Source: Actinophytocola sp044466355 (GTDB taxonomy: Bacteria; Actinomycetota; Actinomycetes; Mycobacteriales; Pseudonocardiaceae). Taken from it: a stretch of DNA of 64,000 bases. This document shows positions 1 through 8,511 of the stretch, piece by piece; positions within the stretch are counted from its first letter, which is position 1; each line of letters opens with the position of its first letter. The notes under the pieces were generated by a model. The model saw only the letters and a list, made by a program, of their open reading frames with translations, was not told the DNA's origin and made no database searches. The position numbers and the translations under genes were made by a program. The stretch is from positions 144,199 to 208,198 of the forward strand of contig NZ_JBITMQ010000017.1 of NCBI RefSeq assembly GCF_044466355.1, read 5' to 3'.

Positions 1-724
1 TGTACGGGTGCCGGCAGTGGTCGCGGAGGGCGGCCGCGGTCCGGTGCTCCACGATGCGGCCCGCGTACATCACCGCGACCCGGTCGGCCACCGCGAGCAG
101 CCCTGGCAGGTCGTGGGAGATCACCAGCATCGCGAGGTCCTGACTGGCCCGCAGCTCGGCCAGGAGCGCCAGCACCCGCTCCTGGGTGATCAGGTCCAGG
201 CCGGTGGTCGGCTCGTCGGCGACGAGGAGCGCTGGTTCACCCGCGAGAGCCAGCCCGATCGCCACCCGTTGCCGCATGCCGCCGGAGAGCTGGTGCGGGT
301 AGGCCCCGAGCACGTACGAGTCCAGGTGCACGAGCTTGACCAGCTCTCGCGCCCTGGCCTTCGCGGCCGCCGACGACGCACCGGTGTGCAGCCGGACGGC
401 CTCGACGAGCTGCGTCTCAATGCGGTGGACCGGGTTGAGCCCGCCCATCGCACCCTGCGGCACGATTCCGATCCCCTTGCCGCGCAGTCCTTTCCAGTCC
501 CGTTCCGCGCGGCCCACCAGCTCGGTGCCGTCGAAGCGGGCCGAGCCCGTTGCCCACGCGCGGTCGGGCAGGAGTCCGAGCAGTACCTTGGCGACCGTGG
601 ACTTGCCGGACCCGCTCTCACCGACCAGCGCCACCGTCTCACCGGGGCCGACGCGCAGGTCCAGCTCCCGGACGACCGGCACCGCCGGGGTGTAACCGGT
701 GCGCAACCCCTCGATCTCCAGCAT
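1..724 (-). CDS. Peptide/nickel ABC importer ATPase (DppD/OppD type), 3' end cut by window
   Basis: ATP-binding subunit that powers uptake through the two permeases encoded just upstream. About 241 residues are visible. They include a Walker A (GESGSGKST, near residue 36), a Q-loop (VPQGAMG), the ABC signature LSGGMRQR, a Walker B ending in VADEPTTGLD and the H-loop (VISHD). Spacing and motifs are those of the OppD/DppD family, which is usually about 320 residues, so roughly a quarter lies beyond the window. Its ATG shares one base with the TAA stop of the permease before it, so translation is probably coupled. Substrate (peptide, nickel, opine) cannot be told from the ATPase. Confidence 0.93.
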   Translation of the reverse strand, partial: MLEIEGLRTGYTPAVPVVRELDLRVGPGETVALVGESGSGKSTVAKVLLGLLPDRAWATGSARFDGTELVGRAERDWKGLRGKGIGIVPQGAMGGLNPVHRIETQLVEAVRLHTGASSAAAKARARELVKLVHLDSYVLGAYPHQLSGGMRQRVAIGLALAGEPALLVADEPTTGLDLITQERVLALLAELRASQDLAMLVISHDLPGLLAVADRVAVMYAGRIVEHRTAAALRDHCRHPY

Positions 725-1617
725 TACCTGGCCTTTCGCAGCAGCGGGTTGATGCGTTCCTCGACGGCGACGCCGATGAGGCCCAGCGCGATGACGGTGA
801 GGGTGATCGCGAGACCGGGCGGTAGCGCCCATCGCGCCCAGGCGTCGGAGAGGAACGCGCCGTTGGTGGAGGCCCAGTAGAGGATCGTTCCCCAGCTCGG
901 AGACGTCGGGTCACCGAGACCGAGGAACGACAAGCTGGCGTCGGCGATGATCGCGCCCATCGCGGCCCGGACGAAGATCGGGATCAGCAGCGGAGCCACC
1001 GCGTAGGAGGCGTGCCGCAGCAGCAGGTGCCGCACCGGCGCGCCCATCGCGGTCGCCACCTCGACGTGGGGCGCGGACCAGGCGGACAGCACCCCGGCGC
1101 GCACGACACGTGCCGCACCCGCCCAGGTGAGTGCCGTCAGCAGCAGGACGCGGGTGCCGACGCCGGGACCGAGGAAGGCCGCGGCGAGGATCATGAGCGG
1201 CAGCGTCGGCATCGCGAGGACGATGTCCGCGAGGCGCATCAGGACCCCCGACGACCAGCGCGGCCCGACCGCCGCGATGCCGCCGACCAGCGCGGCCAGT
1301 GCCGTGACGAGCACCGCCACCGCGACACCGACGAACAGCGAGGCGCGGCTGCCGACGACCAGCTGAGCGAACAGGTCCTTGCCGACATCGTCACCGCCGA
1401 GCCACAGCCCTGCCCGCGCGGGCGCCCACGGCTCCGCGACGGGCGAGAGGCCGTCGTTGGACAGCAGCAGGAGCGGGCCCAGCGCGGCGAGCAGGATCAT
1501 GAAGCCCAGGAGCGACACGCCGATCAGTCCGGGCAGGCCCAGTAGCGCGCGGATGCCGCGTCGCGGTTCGCGCCGGGGCTCGGCGGCACGCTCGACGATC
1601 AGTTCGGATGCCGTCAT
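724..1617 (-). CDS. Peptide/nickel ABC transporter permease (DppC/OppC type)
   Basis: Second membrane subunit of the importer, 297 residues. An N-terminal membrane segment (LIGVSLLGFMILLAAL) is followed by the OppC-like extracytoplasmic stretch with GGDDVGKDLFAQL. About five further helices follow, with the permease coupling loop EVATAMGAPVRHLL and the characteristic IIADASLSFLGLGDP segment. The start was chosen because ATGA overlaps the stop of the preceding permease; the open frame continues upstream only as a shadow of that gene. It is part of a four-gene operon with no spacers. Confidence 0.93.
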   Translation of the reverse strand: MTASELIVERAAEPRREPRRGIRALLGLPGLIGVSLLGFMILLAALGPLLLLSNDGLSPVAEPWAPARAGLWLGGDDVGKDLFAQLVVGSRASLFVGVAVAVLVTALAALVGGIAAVGPRWSSGVLMRLADIVLAMPTLPLMILAAAFLGPGVGTRVLLLTALTWAGAARVVRAGVLSAWSAPHVEVATAMGAPVRHLLLRHASYAVAPLLIPIFVRAAMGAIIADASLSFLGLGDPTSPSWGTILYWASTNGAFLSDAWARWALPPGLAITLTVIALGLIGVAVEERINPLLRKAR

Positions 1618-2597
1618 GCGGGTGCACCCCCGGTCACCGCCGGGCGCCCGACCCTGGGGTCGATGAGCGCGTAGGTCGCGTCCGCCACCGCGTTGACCAC
1701 GACGACGGTGAGCGTCAGCACGAGGAACGTGCCCTGCATGACCGGGAAGTCCTTGGCTCGGATAGCGTCGAAGGTCACCCGGCCGAGACCGGGGTAGGCG
1801 AACACCGTCTCCACCACGAGCGCCCCGCCCACCAGGTAGCCGATCTCGATCATCAGCACGGTGTGCGCGGGCAGCAGAGCGGGCCGCAGAGCGTGCCGGA
1901 AGATCCGCCGCGCCTGCCCGATCCCGCGTGCCCGGGCGTGCTCGATGTGGTCGGCGGAGAGCACCGCGAGCATCGAATACCTGGTCACCAGGAAGAACTG
2001 GCCGAACCCGGTGAGCGTCAGGGTGAGCACGGGCAGCACCAGGTGCAGGGCCAGATCGCCGGGATCGGCGAACCCGGCGCCGACCCCGAAGGTCGGCAGC
2101 AGGCCGAGGGTCACCCCGAACAACGCGATGAGCAGCATGCCCAGCCAGAACGACGGGATCGAGTCGAAAAGCAGCGCCCCGGACAGCAGCCCGTTGCCCT
2201 TGCCCTTGCGGCGCCGGTAGCCGGCGAGCGCGCCGGTGGTGACCCCGATCAGGAACGTGAGCACGATGCTGGAGCCGACCAGCAGCACCGTCCACGGCAG
2301 CGCCCGCGCGATCGCGTCGATGACCGGTGAGCCGTCGACGAAGGAGTTCCCGAGGTCGAGGACGGCGAGCTTGCCGACGTAGCCGACGAACTGCTGCCAC
2401 ACCGACTGGTCGAGCCCGTACTCGGCGAGCAGCCTGGCCTGCGTCTCCGCGGGCAGGGCACCGGCGTTCTCGCCACCGCCGATGGTCCGCAGCGGACTGC
2501 CCGGCAGCGCCCTCGGCAGGGCGAAGTTGATGACCACGGCGGCGGCGAGCACGATCCCGTACTCGCCGAGCCGTCCGGCCAGGTGCCTGCCTACCAT
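1614..2597 (-). CDS. Peptide/nickel ABC transporter permease (DppB/OppB type)
   Basis: First permease of the importer, 327 residues. It has an N-terminal helix (YGIVLAAAVVINFALP), a long periplasmic-side loop, and the binding-protein-dependent permease core with five helices. The EAA-like loop contains HARARGIGQARRIFRHAL. The DppB-type C-terminus ends with VNAVADATYALIDPRV. The start codon lies seven bases inside the 3' end of the substrate-binding protein gene, and the stop overlaps the dppC-like start. This is the normal order for Opp/Dpp systems. Confidence 0.93.
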   Translation of the reverse strand: MVGRHLAGRLGEYGIVLAAAVVINFALPRALPGSPLRTIGGGENAGALPAETQARLLAEYGLDQSVWQQFVGYVGKLAVLDLGNSFVDGSPVIDAIARALPWTVLLVGSSIVLTFLIGVTTGALAGYRRRKGKGNGLLSGALLFDSIPSFWLGMLLIALFGVTLGLLPTFGVGAGFADPGDLALHLVLPVLTLTLTGFGQFFLVTRYSMLAVLSADHIEHARARGIGQARRIFRHALRPALLPAHTVLMIEIGYLVGGALVVETVFAYPGLGRVTFDAIRAKDFPVMQGTFLVLTLTVVVVNAVADATYALIDPRVGRPAVTGGAPA

Positions 2598-4228
2598 TCC
2601 AGGCCCACGAAGGACTCTTTGTTCAGCAGGCCCTGTCCTTCCTGGTAGACCCAGCCGGCATAGACGTCCGACCGGTACCCGAAGGTGTCCTCCGGGTAGT
2701 ACAGCGTGACGAACGGAACCTTCTCGGCCACCACCTTCTGCATCTCGCCGAGCGCCGCCAGCCGGTCCTCCACGGTGGTGGCGTCGCGCAGCTCACTGGC
2801 GACACGGTCGATGTCCGGGTCCGAGGTGCCGGTGATGTTCAGCCTGCCGACCGTGGTGTCGGAGTCGAGGATGTTGGCGAGCGACACGGTGTCGAGCATG
2901 ACCGGCGCCGACCAGCCCCACATCGACATGTCGTAGTCGCGGCCCTTGCTGACGTCCAGCTCCGGCCACACCTTCGCGTCGACCGAGTCACTGTCCATGG
3001 AGGACACCTCGACGAGGATGCCGACGTCCTTCAGCATGTCGCGGATCAGCTCGGCGGCACGGATGCGCTGCGGGCTGCTGGACTGCACGAGCAGGCTGTA
3101 GCTCATCGGCTTGCCGTCGAGCACCCGGATACCGTCCGAGCCCGGTGTCGCCCCGGCCTCGTCGAGCAGGGAGGCCGCGCGCTCGGGGTCGTAGTCGTGC
3201 CGGAGATCGGTGTCGGCGCCAGGGGCTGTCGGGTGCCAGAAACCAGGGCTGCCCGGCGTGCCACGACCGCGCAGCACGGTCTGGATGAGCTTGTCCTGGT
3301 CGATGGCGGCGGCGATCGCGGCGCGGACGTTCGGGTCGTCGAAAGGAGCGCGGCCGTTGTTGAACACCAGCAGGCTGCTCGTGAAGCTGGACCCCCGTGC
3401 GATCTTCACACCGGACTGCCGCTCCAGCCCGGCTGCCTGCTCCTCGGGGATCGTGCGGGACAGGATGGACACCTCGCCCGTGCGCAGGGCGGCGATAGCG
3501 GTCTGCTGCTCGGGAATGATCGAGACCTTGACCTTCTTGACCCGTGGCTCTCCCATCGCGTAGTCGGTGTTCGCGGTCAGCTCGTAGCCCTGGTCCTTCG
3601 TGTACTCGGTGAGCTTGTAAGGACCGGTGCCGATCGCCTGCTCGACGGTCGCCGTCTCCGGTCGGTCGATCGTCTCCCACACGTGCTTGGGGAGGATCCG
3701 CATGTCCGCGAGCAGCCGGCTCGGGAAATCCGGGTCGGGCGCGGCGAGCGTGAACACGACGCCGTCGTCCTGTGGGGTCACGGCCGTGATGCCCTCGATC
3801 GACGGTGCCGAGTCGCCTTGCGGATGCTGGCGGTAGTACTCGACGCTGAACACCACGTCCTCGGCGGTGAACGGCTTGCCGTCGTGCCACTTCACGTCGG
3901 TGCGCAGCGGCACGGTGAACGTGGTGTTGTCGGCATTGGCTTCGAAACCGGTTGCCAGCAACGGTTTCAGCTCGTTCTTGTCGTTCCGGTCGACCAGCTT
4001 GTCGTAGACGAGCGCGATCAGGTTGTTGCCCGGGTAGCCGGTCTGCTGCGTGTACGGGGTGAGCGTGCCCTCGTCACCGTTCACGCCGATGATCACCTCG
4101 TCCGCGGTCTGCGGCCCGGACTGGGCGCCGGGTGGCGGACCTCCAGAGCCGCACGCGGTGAGTCCCACAGCGAGTGCCAGCATCGCCGCTCCCGCGGCGA
4201 GACGACCCGAGCGAACACGGCGCATCAT
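2591..4228 (-). CDS. Extracellular solute-binding lipoprotein, SBP family 5
   Basis: Captures the substrate outside the cell and delivers it to the permeases. The 545-residue protein begins with a lipoprotein signal (charged MMRRVRSGR, hydrophobic core, lipobox LTAC near residue 25) and continues into the family-5 fold. Visible signatures are TLTPYTQQTGYPGNNLIALVY and KWHDGKPFTAEDVVFS. The ATG-ATG pair at 4228 is preferred because GGGAGG lies seven bases upstream; an in-frame ATG eight codons earlier has no such site. First gene of the importer operon. Family-5 proteins bind oligopeptides, nickel, haem or metallophores, and the ligand here is unknown. Confidence 0.92.
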   Translation of the reverse strand: MMRRVRSGRLAAGAAMLALAVGLTACGSGGPPPGAQSGPQTADEVIIGVNGDEGTLTPYTQQTGYPGNNLIALVYDKLVDRNDKNELKPLLATGFEANADNTTFTVPLRTDVKWHDGKPFTAEDVVFSVEYYRQHPQGDSAPSIEGITAVTPQDDGVVFTLAAPDPDFPSRLLADMRILPKHVWETIDRPETATVEQAIGTGPYKLTEYTKDQGYELTANTDYAMGEPRVKKVKVSIIPEQQTAIAALRTGEVSILSRTIPEEQAAGLERQSGVKIARGSSFTSSLLVFNNGRAPFDDPNVRAAIAAAIDQDKLIQTVLRGRGTPGSPGFWHPTAPGADTDLRHDYDPERAASLLDEAGATPGSDGIRVLDGKPMSYSLLVQSSSPQRIRAAELIRDMLKDVGILVEVSSMDSDSVDAKVWPELDVSKGRDYDMSMWGWSAPVMLDTVSLANILDSDTTVGRLNITGTSDPDIDRVASELRDATTVEDRLAALGEMQKVVAEKVPFVTLYYPEDTFGYRSDVYAGWVYQEGQGLLNKESFVGLEW

Positions 4229-4385
4229 GCGTGCCTCCCGAATCCGGACCACGTGGTGTGGACCAGTCGTTGTTGGGTGGCACAGTACGTATAGGAGGTA
4301 GGGGTATCAAGAGGCTGTTGTGGTTGACTTTCCTGGTTATTTATTGATCATCGCCGCGTAACAAGCATCGATGTCGACCATTGAC

Positions 4386-4421
4386 TACTATCGCGCCCCG
4401 TAGTTACTATCGGCACTAGTA
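4386..4421. promoter_or_regulatory. Inverted repeats upstream of the importer operon
   Basis: The roughly 300 bases between the importer and the MFS gene carry a cluster of TACTA/TAGTA half-sites. The clearest is TACTAT-N5-CTAGTA at 4405-4421, preceded by an ACTAC...GTAGT pair. The 17-base layout matches sites at 7910-7926 and 22091-22107. It could be an operator for a BlaI/CopY-like or other dimeric repressor. No such regulator gene is in the window, so the binding protein is unknown. Confidence 0.4.
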
Positions 4422-4527
4422 GTGGTCCCCCTACGTGCCTGGTGCCGCTGCTCGGAGAGCGCCAGCGTCCCCCTCGGCTGGTGCTCGGCCTCGGGTGGGA
4501 TCCGACATCCCCAGCGGATCCCACCCG

Positions 4528-5772
4528 TCATGGCTGTCGAACCGCGGTGACCAGTCGGTCCGACCGGCTGAGGAGGTGGATGCCGAAGGCGCTGATCAAG
4601 CCAACCGTGGTGAGGGTCAACCATGGCGCCCAGGGCACACCGAGTCCGTGCGCGATGTCCAGGACGCTGCCGGTCGCGAGGTTTCCGGCGGCGATGCCGA
4701 CGCCGCAGATCGTGTTGTACAGCCCGTAGTGCGTGGCGACGGTGTCCTGTCCGGACAGTGTCACGATCGTGTCCATCTCGAAGGGGAACACGACCACTGA
4801 GCCGAGGGTCAGCAGCGCGACCGAGATGGCGAGCGGCGCGAACGTCCAGACTGGACTGTCCGTCACGGACGTTGCGAGGGCAGGTGGCAGGAACGCGGCG
4901 CCCATGAGCGCGAGCCCTGCCGTGATGCACTGCCCATGGCTCCACCGCTTCCGGCACCAGCTGGTCACGCGCACCTGCCCGGCGATCGCGATGACACCGG
5001 AGATCACGAACAAGGCCGCGACCTCGATCGTGCCCACCGCCTCGGAGGGCGCGAGTCGTCGCGTCTCCAGCGGGAGCGCGAGATATATCTGGAACGACAG
5101 GACATACGAGCCGGTCATGACGACCGAGAACGCCAGGAACCGCCGGTTGCCCAGAGCCGTGCGCCAGCCGGCGAGCAGCGACGTCGGTGGTCCGGTACGT
5201 TGGCGCGCGGGCAGCGCGCGGACCTGCAGGACGGTCAACCCGAGGAACACCAGCGCAGCCACCAGGCAGGTGAGCCGGAAGGTGATGCCCGTCAGCGCCA
5301 GCCCGATGAGCGGGCCCAGCAGGATGCCGGACTGGTAGAACACGTTGAACAGCGCGAAGGCCTCCACTCGCCGCTCGCCCGCGTCCGCGGCCACGTAGGC
5401 CCGGACCGCCGGGTTGAACAACGCCCCGGCGAACCCCGTCGCCGCCGACGCGACCAGCAGCGCGGGTACCGAGTCGGCGAGTCCGAGCATCGCGAAACCC
5501 GCCGTGCGCAGCGCGCACCCCGCCACGATGAGCGGCTTGTAGCCGAACCGGTCGGCCAGGCCGCCGCCGAGCAGGAACATGCCCTGCTGGGAGAAGTTCC
5601 GCATGCCGAGGACCAGCCCCACCAGCCAGCCCGCCAGCCCCAGCTCAAGGGACAGGTGCGTGGCGAGGTAGGGCATCAGCATGTAGAAGCCGATGTTGAT
5701 GGTCAGCTGGTTGACCGCCAGCAGCTGGACGGTACGGTCGAAGGAGCGGAACTGCTGGGCGATCCCGGTCAT
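4528..5772 (-). CDS. MFS transporter, 12 TM, partner of the PLP enzyme
   Basis: Membrane carrier of 414 residues with about twelve hydrophobic segments. It has MFS loop-2 residues (GGGLADRFGYKP, near residue 75) and a GILLGPLIG stretch in helix 5. The start was set at the ATG that overlaps the stop of the upstream PLP enzyme gene (ATGA), so the pair is translationally coupled. This suggests that it exports or imports the product or substrate of that enzyme. It lies tail-on to the importer operon's regulatory region on the same strand. Confidence 0.85.
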   Translation of the reverse strand: MTGIAQQFRSFDRTVQLLAVNQLTINIGFYMLMPYLATHLSLELGLAGWLVGLVLGMRNFSQQGMFLLGGGLADRFGYKPLIVAGCALRTAGFAMLGLADSVPALLVASAATGFAGALFNPAVRAYVAADAGERRVEAFALFNVFYQSGILLGPLIGLALTGITFRLTCLVAALVFLGLTVLQVRALPARQRTGPPTSLLAGWRTALGNRRFLAFSVVMTGSYVLSFQIYLALPLETRRLAPSEAVGTIEVAALFVISGVIAIAGQVRVTSWCRKRWSHGQCITAGLALMGAAFLPPALATSVTDSPVWTFAPLAISVALLTLGSVVVFPFEMDTIVTLSGQDTVATHYGLYNTICGVGIAAGNLATGSVLDIAHGLGVPWAPWLTLTTVGLISAFGIHLLSRSDRLVTAVRQP

Positions 5773-6821
5773 CGCGTGGCCCCGGTGAGAGCTGTGAGGG
5801 GGTCGACGACCGTGGTGCACCGGGTCCAGCGCAGGACCTCGCGCTCGCCCGGGTGGTCGATGGTGTCCGGCTCGTCGGCCGTGGCCGTCTCGAGCAGACG
5901 GTGGGCGGCGCAGTAGGTGTCGTTGTAGACGGTGTCGAAGTACCGCTGCGGTCCGTCGGGGAAGACCGCCACGATGCGGGTTCCCGCCGGATGCGTGCGT
6001 GCGACCCAGCCCGCGACCAGCGCGACGGCCCCGACACTCCAGCCGCCCGACGCGTACTGCGCGGCGGCGAGCCTGCGGCAGGTCACCACCGACTCACCGG
6101 CGCTGACCCAGTGCACCTCGTCGAACGCCGGGTAGTCGACGTTGCGCGGGTGGATGCTCGACCCGAGGCCCCGCATCAGCCGCGGGCGTGCGGGCTGGCC
6201 GAAGATGGTGGAACCCACCGTGTCGACGCCGACCAGCCGCAGGCCGGGGTTGTGCCTGCGCAGCTCGCGCGCGATTCCGGCCGAGTGACCACCGGTGCCG
6301 ACCGAGCAGACCAGCACGTCCACTCGTCCCAGGTCCGCCCGTATCTCGGCGGCCAATGCGGCGTAGGCGGCCACGTTGTCAGGGTTGTGGTACTGGTCCG
6401 GCGAGTACGCGCCGGGGTTCCGTGCGAGCAACTCGGCGACCCGCGCGCGGCGCGCTTCCTGCCAGCCCCCGACCGGGTCCGGCTGCTCGACGATCTCCAC
6501 GCGCGCGCCGTAGGCGACGAGGAGCCGGTGCACGATCGGCTCCATGCCGGGGTCGGTGACGAGCGCGACCGGGTGCCCGTAGGTGATCCCGGCCAGCGCC
6601 AGGCCGAGGCCGAGCGTGCCGCTCGTCGACTCGACGATCAGCCCACCGGGCTTCAGGTCGCCGCGTTCGCGGGCGCGGGCGACCATGTGCAGTGCGGGGC
6701 GGTCCTTCATCCCGCCGGGGTTGTGGCCTTCGAGCTTGGCCCAGAAGCCCGTGCCGTCGGTGGTGAATGGGGTGTCGATCCAGACCAGGGGCGTGTTGCC
6801 CACAGGGGCGTGCGAACGCAT
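5769..6821 (-). CDS. PLP-dependent enzyme of the cysteine synthase/SbnA-like family
   Basis: Fold-type II PLP enzyme of 350 residues, expected to catalyse beta-replacement or beta-elimination on an amino acid. The PLP lysine sits in GGMKDRPA (near residue 39). The substrate-carboxylate loop is STSGTLG instead of the usual TSGNTG, and the phosphate-binding loop GTGGHSAG follows. The C-terminal VFPDGPQRYFDTVYND resembles cysteine synthases and diaminopropionate synthases. The Asn-to-Thr/Leu change in the TSGNTG loop argues against plain O-acetylserine sulfhydrylase activity. The coupled MFS gene implies a dedicated small molecule. Confidence 0.85.
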   Translation of the reverse strand: MRSHAPVGNTPLVWIDTPFTTDGTGFWAKLEGHNPGGMKDRPALHMVARARERGDLKPGGLIVESTSGTLGLGLALAGITYGHPVALVTDPGMEPIVHRLLVAYGARVEIVEQPDPVGGWQEARRARVAELLARNPGAYSPDQYHNPDNVAAYAALAAEIRADLGRVDVLVCSVGTGGHSAGIARELRRHNPGLRLVGVDTVGSTIFGQPARPRLMRGLGSSIHPRNVDYPAFDEVHWVSAGESVVTCRRLAAAQYASGGWSVGAVALVAGWVARTHPAGTRIVAVFPDGPQRYFDTVYNDTYCAAHRLLETATADEPDTIDHPGEREVLRWTRCTTVVDPLTALTGATR

Positions 6822-6871
6822 GACGATTCCGTTCCGTGTGGTGAGGCTGATGGCGGCGACGTGGCCGCCGG

Positions 6872-7234
6872 TCAGCACCTCGACACACAGAACGTGAGCA
6901 GAGTGGCTCGCCCGGATCGCGACGCCGGGCAGCTGGGTGCCCGCGGTCGCCGGGTTGGGTCGATCAGGCCGACCAAAGCCAGGAGCGGCAGGGCGGGCAG
7001 GGCGAGGAGGTCGCCGTCGTCCGTGCGGGACGCGACCATGCAGTGCGGATGCTCGGACGCGTGAGGCACTGAGCCGGAATGGCAGTCGTCGACCGGATGC
7101 TCGTGCGCGACCGACACCGAGTGGGCCGGGTGTGGATCGGGATGCTCGGCGAGACACGGGAGCGCGTGGATCGCGAGGTACATCACCAGTACCGCGATCG
7201 CCAGGAAGAGGTGCCCCACTATGTGGACACGCAT
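6872..7234 (-). CDS. His-rich small membrane protein, DUF6153-like
   Basis: A 120-residue protein with an N-terminal helix (HIVGHLFLAIAVLVMYLAI), then a His/Cys/Asp-rich segment (CLAEHPDPHPAHSVSVAHEH, ending in HPHC) and a second hydrophobic segment (LLALPALPLLALVGLI). The layout matches small actinobacterial DUF6153 proteins found beside DUF305 and copper genes. The His-rich loop is a plausible metal ligand set, which is inference. The ATG at 7234 starts just before the membrane helix. It lies 90 bases downstream of the DUF305 gene on the same strand, probably one transcript. Confidence 0.65.
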   Translation of the reverse strand: MRVHIVGHLFLAIAVLVMYLAIHALPCLAEHPDPHPAHSVSVAHEHPVDDCHSGSVPHASEHPHCMVASRTDDGDLLALPALPLLALVGLIDPTRRPRAPSCPASRSGRATLLTFCVSRC

Positions 7235-7323
7235 CGCACCCGGTCGAACGCTCACAGTCACGGGACTGTACCGACGATCTTCGACGGACGAGCGCGATGG
7301 CGTCCACGTTCACCCGGTTGTGG

Positions 7324-7887
7324 TCACGCCCGGCGGGCGGTCGCGAGGGGTGACAGGGCCTGGACGGCCTCGTCGAGACTGGCCTCGATGTCGTCTGCCA
7401 AATCGCGGACGACCACGAGGGACGCGCTGTCCACTGTGGCCTGCGCGATGTCGATCCCGTCCTCCGCGAGTCCGATCACCAGTCGCGCGAACGCGACGTC
7501 GAACCGCGGTCCGGTGAACGTGCGTAACCGTGCTGCCTCGTCGGCCATGTCGAAGGCGGTGTCACCGAGCCGCTCCGGATCGCCCCACAGGCTCAGCCAG
7601 CCACGCATCCGGCCGAGCCGCTCGAAGAGCTGTGCTTCGAAGTCGGCGGCGAACCGGAGGACCACCGGGTTCCGGGTTTGTGAAGTCGCGAGGCGGGTGA
7701 GACGGGCGAGTTCCTCGTGATGCGCCACCATGTCCCGCGCGAACCGGATGTCGGCCGCGTGGGGTTTGCGGCGCACGAACGAGGACGCCTTGGCGTACCC
7801 CAGGCCGAGACTCGCGCCGATCGCCAGGAGTAGGACCGCGAACAGGATCCACACGACGACCTGGCCAGAGCTGAGGCCCGCCATCAT
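7324..7887 (-). CDS. DUF305 family membrane-anchored protein
   Basis: A 187-residue protein with one N-terminal membrane anchor (VVVWILFAVLLLAIGASLGLGY) and an extracytoplasmic DUF305 four-helix domain. The first family motif is clear (DIRFARDMVAHHEELARL). The second has lost its His pair (DVAFARLVIGLAEDG). DUF305 proteins occur repeatedly in copper/silver resistance loci, although their biochemical role is unsettled. First gene of a pair with the His-rich protein. A palindrome sits 23 bases upstream of the start, where it would block transcription if bound. Confidence 0.85.
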   Translation of the reverse strand: MMAGLSSGQVVVWILFAVLLLAIGASLGLGYAKASSFVRRKPHAADIRFARDMVAHHEELARLTRLATSQTRNPVVLRFAADFEAQLFERLGRMRGWLSLWGDPERLGDTAFDMADEAARLRTFTGPRFDVAFARLVIGLAEDGIDIAQATVDSASLVVVRDLADDIEASLDEAVQALSPLATARRA

Positions 7888-7909
7888 GCGGACCTCGCGA
7901 GTACAGTCA

Positions 7910-7926
7910 TACTATGCACGATAGTA
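7910..7926. promoter_or_regulatory. 17-bp palindrome (TACTAT-N5-ATAGTA) at the DUF305 promoter
   Basis: Perfect six-base arms separated by five bases, directly upstream of the DUF305 start. Related sites are present upstream of the importer operon and between the frameshifted copper ATPase and the DUF2933-like gene. A shared metal-responsive repressor is a reasonable inference. Confidence 0.5.
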
Positions 7927-7966
7927 GATGTCGCCGACCGCTCACATCAGAGCGGTCGGCGACATC
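7927..7966 (-). terminator. Perfect 16-bp hairpin terminator
   Basis: GATGTCGCCGACCGCT and its exact complement flank an eight-base loop, 11 bases beyond the stop of the AhpD-like gene. No U-tract follows, as is common in actinobacteria. It separates the AhpD/MFS pair from the DUF305 promoter. Confidence 0.85.
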
Positions 7967-7977
7967 GTTGGTGGTTC

Positions 7978-8499
7978 TCAGTCCTCCTCGGGTTTGATGC
8001 CCGCGACGAGGTTGAACGACCCGGTGAGCAGGTTGAGTGAGACGAGACCGACGACATCGGCGATCGTGCGGTCGGTCCAGCCGTGGGCGCGGAGTTCCGC
8101 GACGTCGTCGGTGGTGATCGACGCGGGTTCGGCGAGGACACGCACGGCGAAGGTGAGCAGGGCCGCCTCGCGGGGATCGGCGGCGGTGGCCTCGCGTGCC
8201 AGTGCGATGTCGGTGTCGCTCAGCCCCGCGGCCCGCGCGGCGGCGGTGTGTGCCGCCATGCAGGTGCCGCAGCCGATCCAGCCCTGGGCGGCGATCGAGA
8301 TCTGCTCGCTGAGCCGCCGGGGGAGCTTGACCCGCTTCAGTGCGCGGGAGAAGTCGAGGTAACCCTGCAGGAGTGCGGGGGAGTGAGCCATGGTCGCGAC
8401 CATGTCCCCTGCCGAACCGTGCCTGCCGATGATCCCCTCGAGCAGTTCCCGCGACCTCTCCGGCGCTTCTTCCGGGGTGAGCGGTCCGATGGCGCGCAT
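7978..8499 (-). CDS. Carboxymuconolactone decarboxylase family protein (AhpD-like)
   Basis: A 173-residue all-helical protein. The motif CGTCMAAHTAAA (CxxC followed by His four residues on) is the AhpD-type peroxidase/reductase active site. The family covers alkylhydroperoxidases and carboxymuconolactone decarboxylases; the CxxC-x3-H set favours a redox role. The start ATG follows AGGAGG. It lies 13 bases downstream of an MFS gene on the same strand, so the two form an operon that may handle an oxidising or aromatic toxic compound. Confidence 0.85.
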   Translation of the reverse strand: MRAIGPLTPEEAPERSRELLEGIIGRHGSAGDMVATMAHSPALLQGYLDFSRALKRVKLPRRLSEQISIAAQGWIGCGTCMAAHTAAARAAGLSDTDIALAREATAADPREAALLTFAVRVLAEPASITTDDVAELRAHGWTDRTIADVVGLVSLNLLTGSFNLVAGIKPEED

Positions 8500-8511
8500 C
8501 GTTCCTCCTGC

